A stretch of 64,000 nt of DNA. It comes from Pantoea sp. At-9b (GTDB lineage Bacteria > Pseudomonadota > Gammaproteobacteria > Enterobacterales > Enterobacteriaceae). Position 1 is the first letter of the stretch, and every line of letters starts with the position of its first letter. A program made the translations under genes and the position numbers. Under the pieces are notes generated by a model that searched no databases, had not been told where the DNA came from, and saw only the letters and a program-made list of their open reading frames with translations. Shown here piece by piece: positions 32,856 to 42,318 of this stretch. The stretch is taken from assembly GCF_000175935.2 (NCBI RefSeq), contig NC_014838.1:62001-126000 (forward strand), written 5' to 3'.

Positions 32856-33721
32856 GGCTGAGCTTCCTGTAGCGCGCTCACCAGCGATTCGGCAAAACGC
32901 ACTGCCGTCAATACGCCGCCTTCGGTTGATAAGCCATCCGGTAAAACCACGATCTGATGGCCACCCCGTGTCAGGGTATGCCACAGCGGAGAGCTTAGCA
33001 TCGGGTTAAGATCCACTTCCGGCCAGGAAGGCAGTAGCACCAGCCAGCCGGGCGGCATTTGCGCCAGTTGCTCCAGCTCCAGTGTGGCGATGCCCTGAGC
33101 GCTGACGGCGAACGGGGTGGGGTGATCCAGGCCCAACAACGCCAGCATGTCATTAAACAAACTGCCCTGACCGAGCGCCAGCACATGTAAGGTATCCAGC
33201 GGATGCAGCAGGTAAAGGGGGCGAGGCTGAAAATGCGCGGCGTGCTGGCGCGCCTGATCGAGACGTGCCAGCAGACTTGTCATCACCTGTTCAGCGCGCT
33301 GCACATCACCCGCCAGTTCAGCCAGCGATCGCAGATTTTGTTGCGCCTGCTGCCAGGGATGCGGGCTGGAGGTGGAAAAATAGTGCAGGGGTGCAATACG
33401 CGACAGTTGAGCTTCCGCCATACGGTGTGCAGGCGTTACCAGCAACTGGGTGGGATGCAGTTCAAACAGGGTTTCATAGTTCGGCTGAAACAGCAGACCG
33501 ACATCGACCACCTGGGGTGGCAGGTGTGGCTGGCTGAACAAACGGCGATACCAGTCGGTCGCCGCAACACCAACCGGCGTGACCCCCAGCAGCAACGCCA
33601 TTTCGGTTAATCCCCAGTCGAGGATCACCCAGCGTGGCGCACCGGCAGCCAACAGAGGAAAAGAAAACAGGGCAGCGCTTGCCAGCGCGCCCTGAATCAG
33701 TTGCCGACGACTGATTACCAC
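32852..33721 (-). CDS. fhuD: FhuD-like periplasmic siderophore-binding protein
   Basis: A 289-residue substrate-binding protein with a twin-arginine-type leader (SRRQLIQGALASAALFSFPL) and the FhuD order of domains: RWVILDWGLTEMALLLGVTP, the FQPNYETLFELHPTQLLVTP lobe, then the long connecting helix. It hands ferric hydroxamates to FhuB. I place the start at the GTG at 33721, which gives a leader of normal length, has GGTGAG upstream and overlaps the receptor stop; the frame remains open to 33769. Confidence 0.9.
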   Translation of the reverse strand: MVISRRQLIQGALASAALFSFPLLAAGAPRWVILDWGLTEMALLLGVTPVGVAATDWYRRLFSQPHLPPQVVDVGLLFQPNYETLFELHPTQLLVTPAHRMAEAQLSRIAPLHYFSTSSPHPWQQAQQNLRSLAELAGDVQRAEQVMTSLLARLDQARQHAAHFQPRPLYLLHPLDTLHVLALGQGSLFNDMLALLGLDHPTPFAVSAQGIATLELEQLAQMPPGWLVLLPSWPEVDLNPMLSSPLWHTLTRGGHQIVVLPDGLSTEGGVLTAVRFAESLVSALQEAQP

Positions 33722-35844
33722 TGATAACTCACCGTGGCGATCAACTGACGGCGCAGCCCGAAGTGACAACCGAGATCGTTACAGTTGCTGATGTACTGTT
33801 TATCGGTCAGGTTTTGCAGATTCAGCGCCAACTGCCAGTCCTGCCAGCGATAACGCATCATCGCATCATAGATCGTTCTGGCCGGCACCTTCAGGCTGTT
33901 GTCGGTGGTGGCGTAGTTGGTGCCGACATAACGTGCACCACCGCCAATGGTGATGCCATCAAACAGGCCAGGTAAGGCGTACTCGGTCCACAGGCTGGCG
34001 GTCTGTCGGGCAATCGCCACCGGCTGTTTGCCTTCGGTATCATCGTTGGCTGAGATCACTTTCGGGTTGGTCAGGGCATAAGACGCATTGACCAGCCAGC
34101 GCGACGTAATGTTGGCTTTACCTTCCAGTTCGAAGCCCTGCGAACGAATCTCGCCGGTCTGCACTGAATAGTTCGCGTGATCCGGGTCAGCGGTCAGCAC
34201 ATTGGTCTGACGCAGGTCGTAAAGTGCGGCAGTGAACAGCGCGTTAAAGCCATTCGGCTGATACTTGATACCCACTTCCGACTGCTTGCCTTTGGTCGGT
34301 TTGAACGGATCGCCACCGTAAGTGGTGCCCGACTGCGGCTGGAATGACGTGCCGTAGCTGATATAAGGGGCGATGCCGTTATCAAAGTGGTACATCAATC
34401 CGGCGCGACCGGTAGTGGCATAGTCGTTCAGTTCGGTACGGGTATCGGCTACCCAGTTCTGCGAGCGGCTTTGTGCTTGGTCATAACGGCCACCGAGATT
34501 CAGGATCCAGTGATTCCACTTCATGCTGTCCTGCAAGTAGAAGCCGAGCTGGGTCATAAAGGAACGGTTGTGATTGGTAATCGCCGGGCTTTCGACCGGC
34601 GTGCTGTAATCCGGGTTGAGATAGCTGATATCCGACGCCGTACCGTAGCCGCTGTTCTGCCGCAGATCGTCATGCACATAATCCATGCCCACGGTGACGG
34701 CATGATTCACCGGGCCGGTGTAAAGGTTGCCCTGCACATTGGTATCGACATCAAAGGCGTTAAATGACTCGATGACGCGCATGCTGTCTCGGCTGACGGT
34801 GGCAGAACCATCAACGTTGGTCCCGGTTGGGTAGACCATCTGATAATCGCTGCTGGTATGCAGATAACGCAGATTCTGATGCACGCTCCAGGTGTCATCG
34901 AACTTATGCATAAAGTCGTAGCCAACGCTGGCCTGCTCGCGGCGATAGTAATCAAAACCAGGCTGACCGCCGTAGAAACTGTCCGAGAAGTTGCCCTGCG
35001 CCAGGTGGATCAGCGAACCTTCCAGCGGCATTTGGTTGTAGAAACCGGTGTAAGGGTCTTTGCGGAATTGGGAAAGCAGCGTCAGCCGCGTGTCATCATT
35101 GGGCTGCCAGGTCAGCGCCGGGGCGATGTCATAGTGCTTGTATTTGGTGTAATCGACCTGAGTATCGCTGCGTGACCAGGTGCCGGTGATACGCCCCAGC
35201 CAGTGTTCATCGTTATCCAGCGCGCCAGAAAGATCTAAGCCAGTTTCAAACAGGTTGTAATTACCAGCACTGACAAAAATCTGGTGGATCGGTTCGGCCG
35301 TCGGACGTTTGCTCACCAGGTTGACCACGCCACCGGGGCTGGCCTGACCGAAGGTGACGGAGTCGGGGCCTTTGACCACTTCGACGCGATCCAGCAGGAA
35401 AGTATCGAAATTCGGACGCGACCAGTAAGTCACGGTCGGCAAACGCAGGCCGTCGAGGTACTCATCGGCGGAGAAACCGCGAATAGTGATATCATCGAAA
35501 CGATAATCCGCACCGCCACCTTCTGAGCCGATACCGCTGTTGTAGCGCAAGGCCTGCGCCACGTTCAGTGCGCCCTGGGACGCCATCTGCGCTTGGGTGA
35601 TCACCGAGATACTTTGTGGCGTTTCGATTAACGGACGGCTGCTTTTGGTGGCAGAATCGGCTTTCTTCGCCACCTGGTTCCAGCTGTCGGCATCACCGCC
35701 ATCGCTATCCACATTATTGTTGGCGGTGACGGTCAGTGTACTGTCGTGAGTATTATTGTTATCTGCCGACCATGCAGGTGCGCTGCTGAACAGAATCAGC
35801 AACATAGCGCTCAGCGGTGTGCGCTGAAAAGTGCGATGACGCAT
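33715..35844 (-). CDS. TonB-dependent ferric siderophore receptor
   Basis: A 709-residue outer-membrane receptor: signal peptide ending near APAWSADNNN (about 25), a TonB-box-like STLTVTAN stretch (about 35), plug domain (RPLIETPQSISVITQAQM through the VEVVKGPDSVTFGQASPGGVVNLVSK segments, split) and a 22-strand barrel ending in Trp (VSYQW). It belongs to the FhuA/FoxA ferrioxamine-hydroxamate branch. The start at ATG 35844 is preferred to 35901 because the signal peptide begins there. A Fur box precedes it. First gene of receptor-fhuD-fhuB-exporter. Confidence 0.93.
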   Translation of the reverse strand: MRHRTFQRTPLSAMLLILFSSAPAWSADNNNTHDSTLTVTANNNVDSDGGDADSWNQVAKKADSATKSSRPLIETPQSISVITQAQMASQGALNVAQALRYNSGIGSEGGGADYRFDDITIRGFSADEYLDGLRLPTVTYWSRPNFDTFLLDRVEVVKGPDSVTFGQASPGGVVNLVSKRPTAEPIHQIFVSAGNYNLFETGLDLSGALDNDEHWLGRITGTWSRSDTQVDYTKYKHYDIAPALTWQPNDDTRLTLLSQFRKDPYTGFYNQMPLEGSLIHLAQGNFSDSFYGGQPGFDYYRREQASVGYDFMHKFDDTWSVHQNLRYLHTSSDYQMVYPTGTNVDGSATVSRDSMRVIESFNAFDVDTNVQGNLYTGPVNHAVTVGMDYVHDDLRQNSGYGTASDISYLNPDYSTPVESPAITNHNRSFMTQLGFYLQDSMKWNHWILNLGGRYDQAQSRSQNWVADTRTELNDYATTGRAGLMYHFDNGIAPYISYGTSFQPQSGTTYGGDPFKPTKGKQSEVGIKYQPNGFNALFTAALYDLRQTNVLTADPDHANYSVQTGEIRSQGFELEGKANITSRWLVNASYALTNPKVISANDDTEGKQPVAIARQTASLWTEYALPGLFDGITIGGGARYVGTNYATTDNSLKVPARTIYDAMMRYRWQDWQLALNLQNLTDKQYISNCNDLGCHFGLRRQLIATVSYQW

Positions 35845-35886
35845 TAAATTTATCCCCAATGTAGTCCAATGCCCTAAAATAGTGAT

Positions 35887-35905
35887 ACAAATGATAATCA
35901 TTCCT
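35887..35905. promoter_or_regulatory. Fur box
   Basis: ACAAATGATAATCATTCCT: the central AATGATAATCATT is a perfect Fur core. It is 43 bp upstream of the receptor start and about 100 bp from the divergent AraC gene, so both may respond to iron. Confidence 0.85.
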
Positions 35906-36002
35906 ATTTTATTTCATAGCGCCCCGCTGGCGGCTTTGCGAGATTACTCACTGGAATGACGCACAGCAGACAGCAATCGGCAATCTGACAGGATTGGGTG
36001 AA

Positions 36003-36788
36003 ATGGTGTTGAACAAACCACGGTTAGCTGACGGTTCCCCGGCGCTGCCGTTATTAACCACACGGGAAATGCATTATCACGCGGGACGCGAAGAGCGCTG
36101 GCATGCGCATGAAGTGGCCCAGTTGGTACTGTGTCTACAGGGCGTGATGCGGGTGCAAACGCACACCGCCTCCTGGACCTTAACCCCGGGCAGGGCATTA
36201 TGGCTACCAGGAACGGTGCCGCATGCGCTCACGGCGTTAAGTGATATTCGTAGTTTGAGTTTGTATCTGGAACCGGTGGTGGCACGCGCCTTTTGGCCGG
36301 AAGCGCGCAGCATGATGATTTCGCCGCTCTTGCAGGCGCTAATGCAGACGCTGGTGGAGATTGGCCTGCAACCGCATCCTGATCCGCTGCGTGCAGAACT
36401 GATCACGCCACTGCTACTGGATGAATTGCGCCGCGCGCCGGAGGGGCCAGTGTGCGTATTACCGCTGCCCGCCGATCGTCGCCTGATGAACATCTGCCAG
36501 CAACTGCTGCAAAGCCCGGCCAGCAGCGATACGCTGGAGGAGTGGGGCAGCCGCGTGGGAGCCAGTTCCCGCACCCTGGCGCGGCTGTTCCGCGATCAAA
36601 CCGGCATCACCTTTACCCAATGGCGGCAGCAGTTGCGCTTGTCGGAAGCGCTGGTCCAGCTGGCACAGGGCCAGCCGGTGTTACGCATTGCCAGCCAGCT
36701 TGGCTATCAAAGCCCCAGCGCGTTTATCTCGATGTTCCGCCGTTTGCTGGGCGATACACCGCAGCGTTTTTTGCGGATTTCAGGCTGA
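36003..36788 (+). CDS. AraC-family transcriptional regulator with N-terminal cupin
   Basis: A 261-residue regulator: cupin-like sensor (MHYHAGREERWHAHEVAQLV, about 22-41, then GRALWLPGTVPHAL) and a C-terminal AraC double HTH (SRVGASSRTLARLFRDQTGITF, then RIASQLGYQSPSAFISMFRR near the end). ATG 36003 is chosen with AGGA 9 bp upstream. It is divergent from the siderophore receptor and shares its Fur-box region, so it probably activates the uptake operon on sensing the siderophore, though this YbtA-like role is inferred from position only. Confidence 0.88.
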   Translation: MVLNKPRLADGSPALPLLTTREMHYHAGREERWHAHEVAQLVLCLQGVMRVQTHTASWTLTPGRALWLPGTVPHALTALSDIRSLSLYLEPVVARAFWPEARSMMISPLLQALMQTLVEIGLQPHPDPLRAELITPLLLDELRRAPEGPVCVLPLPADRRLMNICQQLLQSPASSDTLEEWGSRVGASSRTLARLFRDQTGITFTQWRQQLRLSEALVQLAQGQPVLRIASQLGYQSPSAFISMFRRLLGDTPQRFLRISG

Positions 36789-36880
36789 AATCGCCAGCCG
36801 GAAAATCATCGACGCCCGCTAACCGCGCGGTTGCACTTGCGACGGCGGGCCTGTGGCTCGCCAACGGTGTGGCAGGGATT

Positions 36881-37585
36881 TTACACGCTGCGCGTCACGC
36901 CGCCGTCGATACGAAGATTCTGCCCGGTGATATAGGCCGCGCCCGGTGAGGCGAGAAACGCGATAGTGGCGGCCACTTCCGCCGCAGTGCCATAGCGCTT
37001 AAGCGGTACGCTATCACGTCGCTGCTCGGTGGCGGGCAGGCTGTCAATCCAGCCGGGTAGGACGTTATTGATGCGGATGTTATCGGCAGCATAACTGTCG
37101 GCCACGATTTTGGTGAAGGATGCCAGTCCGGCGCGAAATACCGCTGAGGTCGGGAACATATCCGTTGGTTCAAACGTCCAGGCGGAAGAGATATTGATAA
37201 TGCTGCCGCCCCCTTGCTGTTGCATGATAGGTGTTACCAGACGAACGGCACGGATGACATTCAACAGATAGGTTTCCATCCCGCGCTGCCAGTCCTCGTC
37301 GCTTAACGCCAGGATCGGCGCGCGTGGGCCATGACCGGCACTGTTCACCAGGACATCAATCCGCCCCCAGCGTGCCAGGGTACGATCCACCAGCGTTTGC
37401 AGGTCGTCAACCGATTGGTTTGAACCGGTGACACCAAAGCCACCAAGGCGCTCGGCCAGCGCTTCGCCTTTGCCAGAAGAGGAGAGGATCGCCACCTTGT
37501 AGCCATCATCTGCCAGCTTTTCCGCTGCTGCGGCACCCATACCGCTGCCACCAGCGACAATAATTGCAACTTTTTCTACAGTCAT
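36881..37585 (-). CDS. Short-chain dehydrogenase/reductase with altered catalytic motif
   Basis: A 234-residue SDR with a nucleotide loop AGGSGMGAAAAE (about 11-22), LVNSAGHGP (NNAG equivalent) and IINISSAW (catalytic Ser). Where the classical YxxxK should be, the protein reads PTSAVFRAGLASFTK, so Tyr becomes Ser and Lys becomes Arg. Other landmarks (IRINNVLPGWIDS, YITGQNLRIDGG) are normal. It may be a poor oxidoreductase, use other residues, or act as a binding protein. It is divergent from the LysR regulator, which probably controls it. Confidence 0.85.
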   Translation of the reverse strand: MTVEKVAIIVAGGSGMGAAAAEKLADDGYKVAILSSSGKGEALAERLGGFGVTGSNQSVDDLQTLVDRTLARWGRIDVLVNSAGHGPRAPILALSDEDWQRGMETYLLNVIRAVRLVTPIMQQQGGGSIINISSAWTFEPTDMFPTSAVFRAGLASFTKIVADSYAADNIRINNVLPGWIDSLPATEQRRDSVPLKRYGTAAEVAATIAFLASPGAAYITGQNLRIDGGVTRSV

Positions 37586-37690
37586 TATTTAACGTCTTTC
37601 TCAAGTGAAGGTGATGAAAGCCAGTATAATCATCCTTATCGTGATCAGAGAGTCAGTCTGCTTCGCACCTGACGATAGGAAAACTACAGG

Positions 37691-38572
37691 ATGAGCAATG
37701 GGTTTCACGACCTGCCGCCCTTAAACGCGTTGCGGGTGTTTGAAGTGGTGACGCGTCATCTCAATTTTCGGCTGGCGGCCGAAGAACTGGAGGTGACTCA
37801 GGGCGCGGTGGCGCAACAGATACGCGGGCTGGAGGCCAGCCTCGGGTTGAAATTGTTTGAACGTCATCCGCGCAGCCTGGCGCTGACCGGTGCCGGACGA
37901 GGCTATGCGCAAAGTATTCGTCAGGCATTTGAATTGATTGATGAAGCGACACGCACCCTGCGACCAGAGCCGCATCACCTGACGCTCAGCGTCACCCCGA
38001 CCTTTGCCAGTCGCTGGATGTTGCCGCGCTTGCCTGCGTTTACTGCGGCCTGGCCGGATATCGATCTGCGGGTGCTGGCTGCGGAACGCCTGGTGCAGTT
38101 TCATCAGGAAGGCGTGGATCTGGCGGTGCGTTACGGCCGTCCGCCGTTTGGCACGGGGGTGGAGGCTACGCTGTTATTCCGTTACTCGGCAATGGCAGTG
38201 GTCAGCCCTGAGCTACTGGCGCAACTGGGGGATCCGACACAACCAGAAAATTGCCTGCGCTATGTGTTATTGCATGATGGGCATCATCTGTGGCCCGCTT
38301 TTCTGGCACAGCAGTTCCCCACGATGACGCTGAATCATCAGCATCATCTGCGTTTTAATCAAACCGCGCTGGCACTGGAAGCGGCGATCAGCGGGCAGGG
38401 GATCGCCCTGACCAGCCCACACTTTATCGCGAACGATCTGGCGAATGGCAGGTTGGTGCAGGATTTTGCGCAAACGCTGGAGGTGGACGCAGGCTGGTAT
38501 CTGGTGGCGCCCTCGCGCCCGCGCCAGCATGCGCCGATCAGCGCGGTTCGCGACTGGTTGCTGGCACAGTAA
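37691..38572 (+). CDS. LysR-family transcriptional regulator (GcvA-like)
   Basis: A 293-residue LysR protein: N-terminal HTH (LNFRLAAEELEVTQGAVAQQI, about 24-44) and PBP-like effector domain (LSVTPTFASRWMLPRLPAF, about 97-115). The LPPLNALRVFE opening is typical of the GcvA/AmpR branch. It is divergent from the atypical SDR gene, 105 bp apart, the usual arrangement for LysR control of its neighbour. Effector unknown. Confidence 0.9.
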   Translation: MSNGFHDLPPLNALRVFEVVTRHLNFRLAAEELEVTQGAVAQQIRGLEASLGLKLFERHPRSLALTGAGRGYAQSIRQAFELIDEATRTLRPEPHHLTLSVTPTFASRWMLPRLPAFTAAWPDIDLRVLAAERLVQFHQEGVDLAVRYGRPPFGTGVEATLLFRYSAMAVVSPELLAQLGDPTQPENCLRYVLLHDGHHLWPAFLAQQFPTMTLNHQHHLRFNQTALALEAAISGQGIALTSPHFIANDLANGRLVQDFAQTLEVDAGWYLVAPSRPRQHAPISAVRDWLLAQ

Positions 38573-38834
38573 TCGCACGTTTTTTTGTTCAGTAACAAAA
38601 TCAGATATGCTGATGATCCCGCTCCAGTTATGAATGTTATAACTGGTTCATTTCCCTCTCGTGGGTTTTTATCCTGCTTTCGCAGGGTTTTAGCAAAATA
38701 TCACGAAAATTCAGCAAGTAACCTGCAAGATTGCGCGTTGCATTCTGCCAGGGGCTGTGAATAAATACGGAGACTTTCTTCATAAAAATGCCATAAAGGC
38801 CGGGCGTAAGCCTGAAAAACAGATCACCGTAATC

Positions 38835-40031
38835 ATGACAGACCATAAAGCCAATTTGGCCCGGGAAATCAGCGCCAGAAGTGAAAGCCTCGAAGCGCAC
38901 CTCATCGCTATCCGCCGTGATATTCACGCCCACCCAGAACTGGGTTTTGATACTGTCCGCACCGCAAAAATTGTCGAGCAGGAACTGCTGGCCCTTGGCC
39001 TGACACCGCAAACCGGCGTCGGGAAAATCGGTGTCATGGTGGATATTATCGGCGCGCATCCGGGCAAAACCTTGCTGCTGCGCGCTGACATGGACGCGCT
39101 GCCGATTCATGAACAGACCGGGCTACCATTCAGCAGCAACTATCCCGGTAAAATGCACGCCTGTGGCCACGATATTCATACAGCGACCCTGCTTGGTGTG
39201 GCGGCAATTCTGCCGCACTACCGTGACCAGTTGCATGGCACGGTACGCCTGATTTTTCAGCCAGCAGAAGAGACGCCGGAAAGCGGTGCCGAAGCGATGA
39301 TCGCGGATGGTGCGGCGGAAGGGGTTGATCTGGCGGTGACGCTGCATAACAAACCTGAGCTGGCGGCCGGTGAAATTGGCCTGACGCGCGGGGCCAGCAC
39401 CGCGTCGAGCGATGAGTTCGATTTGGTGGTGCACGGTGTGTCGACCCATGCGGCCCGCCCGCACATGGGCACGGACCCGATTATCGCCGCCGTGCATCTG
39501 ATTACCCAGTTGCAGACCATCATCTCGCGTGAAGTCGATCCGGCTAACTCGGCAGTATTGACCGTCGGTCATATCCACGGTGGCACTACACACAATATCG
39601 TTCCCGATAGCTGCCTGATTCAGGGCACTGTCCGCGCCAAATCACCGGCCACGCGCGCCCATATCGAGACAGCGTTTAAACGGATTTGTGCCGGGGTGGC
39701 GCTGGCGTTGAACACCCGGATCGAGGTCAATTATCAGCGCGGCGTGCCGCCTCTGATGAATGACGATGCGTTAATTGATCAGCTGGAAACCATTCTGTCG
39801 CACCAGTTCGGTAAAGCGATTGTGGCGAAACCCAGTGCCAGTTTTGGGGCTGAGGACTTTGCGCTGTTTACCGAACGCGCACCGGGTTGCCAGATCCATA
39901 TCGGTTCCGGTGCGCCCGGTCGCGACGATCATCTGCACAACTCGGACTACCAGCCCGACGAGCGCAGTATCCATGCAGGCACTCAGGCGTTAGCCCGTTT
40001 AGCCATCGATTTACTCTCCAACAATCAATAA
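38835..40031 (+). CDS. M20 amidohydrolase (HipO/IAA-amino acid hydrolase type)
   Basis: A 398-residue metallopeptidase-family amidohydrolase. Conserved elements: RRDIHAHPELGFDT (about 26-39), RADMDALPI (about 80), the metal site MHACGHDIHTATLLG (about 105-119) with Cys and two His, and QPAEETPESG (about 141). It cleaves N-acyl amino acids, e.g. hippurate, N-acetyl- or indole-acetyl conjugates. The start is uncertain: the frame is open from a GTG at 38757 but neither candidate has a good ribosome site. It leads directly into an amino acid ABC importer, so it likely processes the imported conjugate. Confidence 0.87.
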   Translation: MTDHKANLAREISARSESLEAHLIAIRRDIHAHPELGFDTVRTAKIVEQELLALGLTPQTGVGKIGVMVDIIGAHPGKTLLLRADMDALPIHEQTGLPFSSNYPGKMHACGHDIHTATLLGVAAILPHYRDQLHGTVRLIFQPAEETPESGAEAMIADGAAEGVDLAVTLHNKPELAAGEIGLTRGASTASSDEFDLVVHGVSTHAARPHMGTDPIIAAVHLITQLQTIISREVDPANSAVLTVGHIHGGTTHNIVPDSCLIQGTVRAKSPATRAHIETAFKRICAGVALALNTRIEVNYQRGVPPLMNDDALIDQLETILSHQFGKAIVAKPSASFGAEDFALFTERAPGCQIHIGSGAPGRDDHLHNSDYQPDERSIHAGTQALARLAIDLLSNNQ

Positions 40032-40047
40032 CAAACTTTGAGGTTTT

Positions 40048-40893
40048 ATGATGCGTAAAGGGCTTTTTACTGCTTCCGTTGGCATGCTGCTGCTTGCTAC
40101 TTCTGCTCTGGTCCAGGCGAAAGATTTTGGCACCCTGAAATTTGCTACCGAAGCGGCTTACCCTCCGTTTAACCAGTCCACGCCGAGCGGCAAAATTGTC
40201 GGTTATGAGCCGGATATGGTGGCAGAGCTGGCAAAGCGTGTTGGCTTTAAATATGAGCTGGTGGCCCAGAAATGGTCCGGCATGATCCCGGGCCTGGTGG
40301 ACGGTAAATATGATGCAGTGGTTGATGCCGTTACTGTCACCCCGAAGCGTGAAGAGGTGGTGGATTTCACCCATCAGTACACCGTCAGTGTTTCGGGCTT
40401 CGTGACGCTGAAGGGCAGTGCGCTGGATACGCTGCCGGGTAACAACGAAGTGGTCACCGCAGGCGATGAAGCCGGGATGACCAAAGCGATTGACGCGCTG
40501 CGAGCGAAGTTCAAAGGTAAAACCATTGCCGTGCAGGTCGCGACCATTCAGGCTGATTTCCTGAATAAATACCTGGCCGATGTCGCCACTATCCGTACTT
40601 ACCAGGGTGGCCCGGAAACCTTCGCTGACCTGCTGAATGGTCGTGTTGATGCGGTGATGGCGTCACGTACTAACCTCAATGCCTACGTGAAAAAGCACAC
40701 GGATACCGTGAACAGCACCGGTTACGGTTTTGTCGGCGGCGTGTTGGGCCAGGGCTCGGCGATTGCCCTGCGTAAAAACAACCCGGAACTGAAAGCCGCG
40801 CTGGATGCTGCGCTGGTTGCGATGATCAAAGATGGCACCCTGAAACAGCTGTCTATCAAGTGGTTCGGCGAGAACGTCGCGCCTGCGGAGTAA
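40048..40893 (+). CDS. Polar amino acid ABC transporter, periplasmic binding protein
   Basis: A 281-residue family-3 solute-binding protein: signal peptide ending near LVQAKDF (about 26), then GTLKFATEAAYPPFNQ (about 28-43), GYEPDMVAELAKRVG and the DAVVDAVTVTPKREEVVDFT hinge segment (about 87-106). It captures a polar amino acid or opine-like compound in the periplasm and passes it to the two permeases encoded next. Sixteen bp after the amidohydrolase, so in one operon with it. Confidence 0.9.
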   Translation: MMRKGLFTASVGMLLLATSALVQAKDFGTLKFATEAAYPPFNQSTPSGKIVGYEPDMVAELAKRVGFKYELVAQKWSGMIPGLVDGKYDAVVDAVTVTPKREEVVDFTHQYTVSVSGFVTLKGSALDTLPGNNEVVTAGDEAGMTKAIDALRAKFKGKTIAVQVATIQADFLNKYLADVATIRTYQGGPETFADLLNGRVDAVMASRTNLNAYVKKHTDTVNSTGYGFVGGVLGQGSAIALRKNNPELKAALDAALVAMIKDGTLKQLSIKWFGENVAPAE

Positions 40894-40905
40894 TGCCTGA
40901 CGCTT

Positions 40906-41625
40906 ATGACTATCGACTGGCAACTGTTAGGGTTTGGTGACGAAGGCTGGGGCGGCGTGCTGCTCAATGCTGCCACGGTCACCGTGACCGTTTCTCTCTG
41001 CGCCTGGCTGCTGGGCGCAATTCTTGGCAGCCTGTTGTGCTGGATGCAGATTGGTGGATCGCGCTGGCAGCAAAAGCTGGCGGGGGGTTACATCACGCTG
41101 TTTCGCGGTGTGCCGGAACTGTTGGTGATTTACCTGTTTTACTTTGGTGGCCGCCAGGTGGTGGCCTTGTTTGGTGAAATGCTGGATATTGCCGGGCCAT
41201 ACGATGTGAACGGCTTTGTCGCCGGAGCCATCGCCATTGGCCTGATCTCCGGAGCCTACCAAAGTGGTGTGTTTCGCGGTGCGTATCACGTCATCCCGAA
41301 AGGAACGCTGGAAGCGGCCACCGTCACCGGTATGGGTCGCTTGATGATGTTTCGCCGCATGATTGTGCCGCAAGCGCTGAAAACGGCCCTGCCGGGTATG
41401 GGCAACCAGTGGCAATCGGTGATCAAAGAGTCTGCGCTGGTCTCGGTCACCGGTCTGGTGGAAACCATGAACCAGATTTCGACCGCCTCTAACTCAACGC
41501 AAATGCCGTTCTTCTTCTACAGCGTGGGGGCGGTGATTTACCTGATCATCACCACCTGTTCCGATTTTATCTTCCGCTATGTGGAAAAAGTGGCCATGCG
41601 CGGGCAACAACGCGCCCGGTTGTAA
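40906..41625 (+). CDS. Polar amino acid ABC transporter permease (HisQ-like)
   Basis: A 239-residue inner-membrane protein with about five helices and the HisM/Q-type EAA loop AYHVIPKGTLEAATVTGMGR (about 125-144), the site that docks on the ATPase. Forms a heterodimer with the next permease. Twelve bp after the binding protein gene; followed by an AAGGAGG ribosome site for its partner. Confidence 0.9.
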   Translation: MTIDWQLLGFGDEGWGGVLLNAATVTVTVSLCAWLLGAILGSLLCWMQIGGSRWQQKLAGGYITLFRGVPELLVIYLFYFGGRQVVALFGEMLDIAGPYDVNGFVAGAIAIGLISGAYQSGVFRGAYHVIPKGTLEAATVTGMGRLMMFRRMIVPQALKTALPGMGNQWQSVIKESALVSVTGLVETMNQISTASNSTQMPFFFYSVGAVIYLIITTCSDFIFRYVEKVAMRGQQRARL

Positions 41626-41634
41626 GGAGGCCCG

Positions 41635-42318
41635 ATGGATTTTTCCTTTTTGCAGCACACCCTGGTGGCGCTGCTACGCGGATTACCGCTCACGCTGAAT
41701 CTTGCCGTCTTGTCGCTGGTGGGAGGCGGCATGCTGGCGCTGCTGTTGAATCTGCTGCGCCAGAATCGGGCAGGTAGCTATGTGGCGCGATTTTACGTCT
41801 GGCTATTTCGTGGTACGCCACTGCTGATCCAGATTTTTATGATCTACTACGGGCTCGGTAGCTTACCGGCGGTACGCGAAAGTATTTTCTGGCCGTTGCT
41901 GCGCGATCCTTACTGGTGTGGCCTGATCGCGCTGATTCTCAATGACGCGGCTTATACCTCAGAAATCCTGCGTGGTGGTCTGAACGCGGTGAGCGTGCAA
42001 TCACTGGAGGCGGCGAAGGTCTGTGGTATGTCGCGCTTCACCACCCTGCGGCGTATCACGCTGCCGATTGCTATCCGCCAGGCACTGCCGGCGTACAGCA
42101 ATGAAATCATCTCGATGATCAAATCAACTTCGCTGGTTAGTACCATCAGCCTGATGGAGATGACCGGCATTGCCGATTCGATTGTTTCCGAGACCTTCCG
42201 CGCGCTGGAGGTGTTTCTCAGCGCGGCGATTATTTACCTGCTGCTGACCGTCCTGGTGAGCAAAGGTGTGGCGCTGTTGGAGCGCCGTTTGTCCCCTTAC
42301 TATGCTGGAGCACGTTAA
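41635..42318 (+). CDS. Polar amino acid ABC transporter permease (HisM-like)
   Basis: A 227-residue permease with FRGTPLLIQIFMIYYGL (about 58-74) and the EAA loop VQSLEAAKVCGMSRFTTLRR (about 121-140). Partner of the upstream permease. Preceded by a near-perfect ribosome site (AAGGAGG) and coupled to the ATPase gene by a one-base TAATG overlap. Confidence 0.9.
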   Translation: MDFSFLQHTLVALLRGLPLTLNLAVLSLVGGGMLALLLNLLRQNRAGSYVARFYVWLFRGTPLLIQIFMIYYGLGSLPAVRESIFWPLLRDPYWCGLIALILNDAAYTSEILRGGLNAVSVQSLEAAKVCGMSRFTTLRRITLPIAIRQALPAYSNEIISMIKSTSLVSTISLMEMTGIADSIVSETFRALEVFLSAAIIYLLLTVLVSKGVALLERRLSPYYAGAR

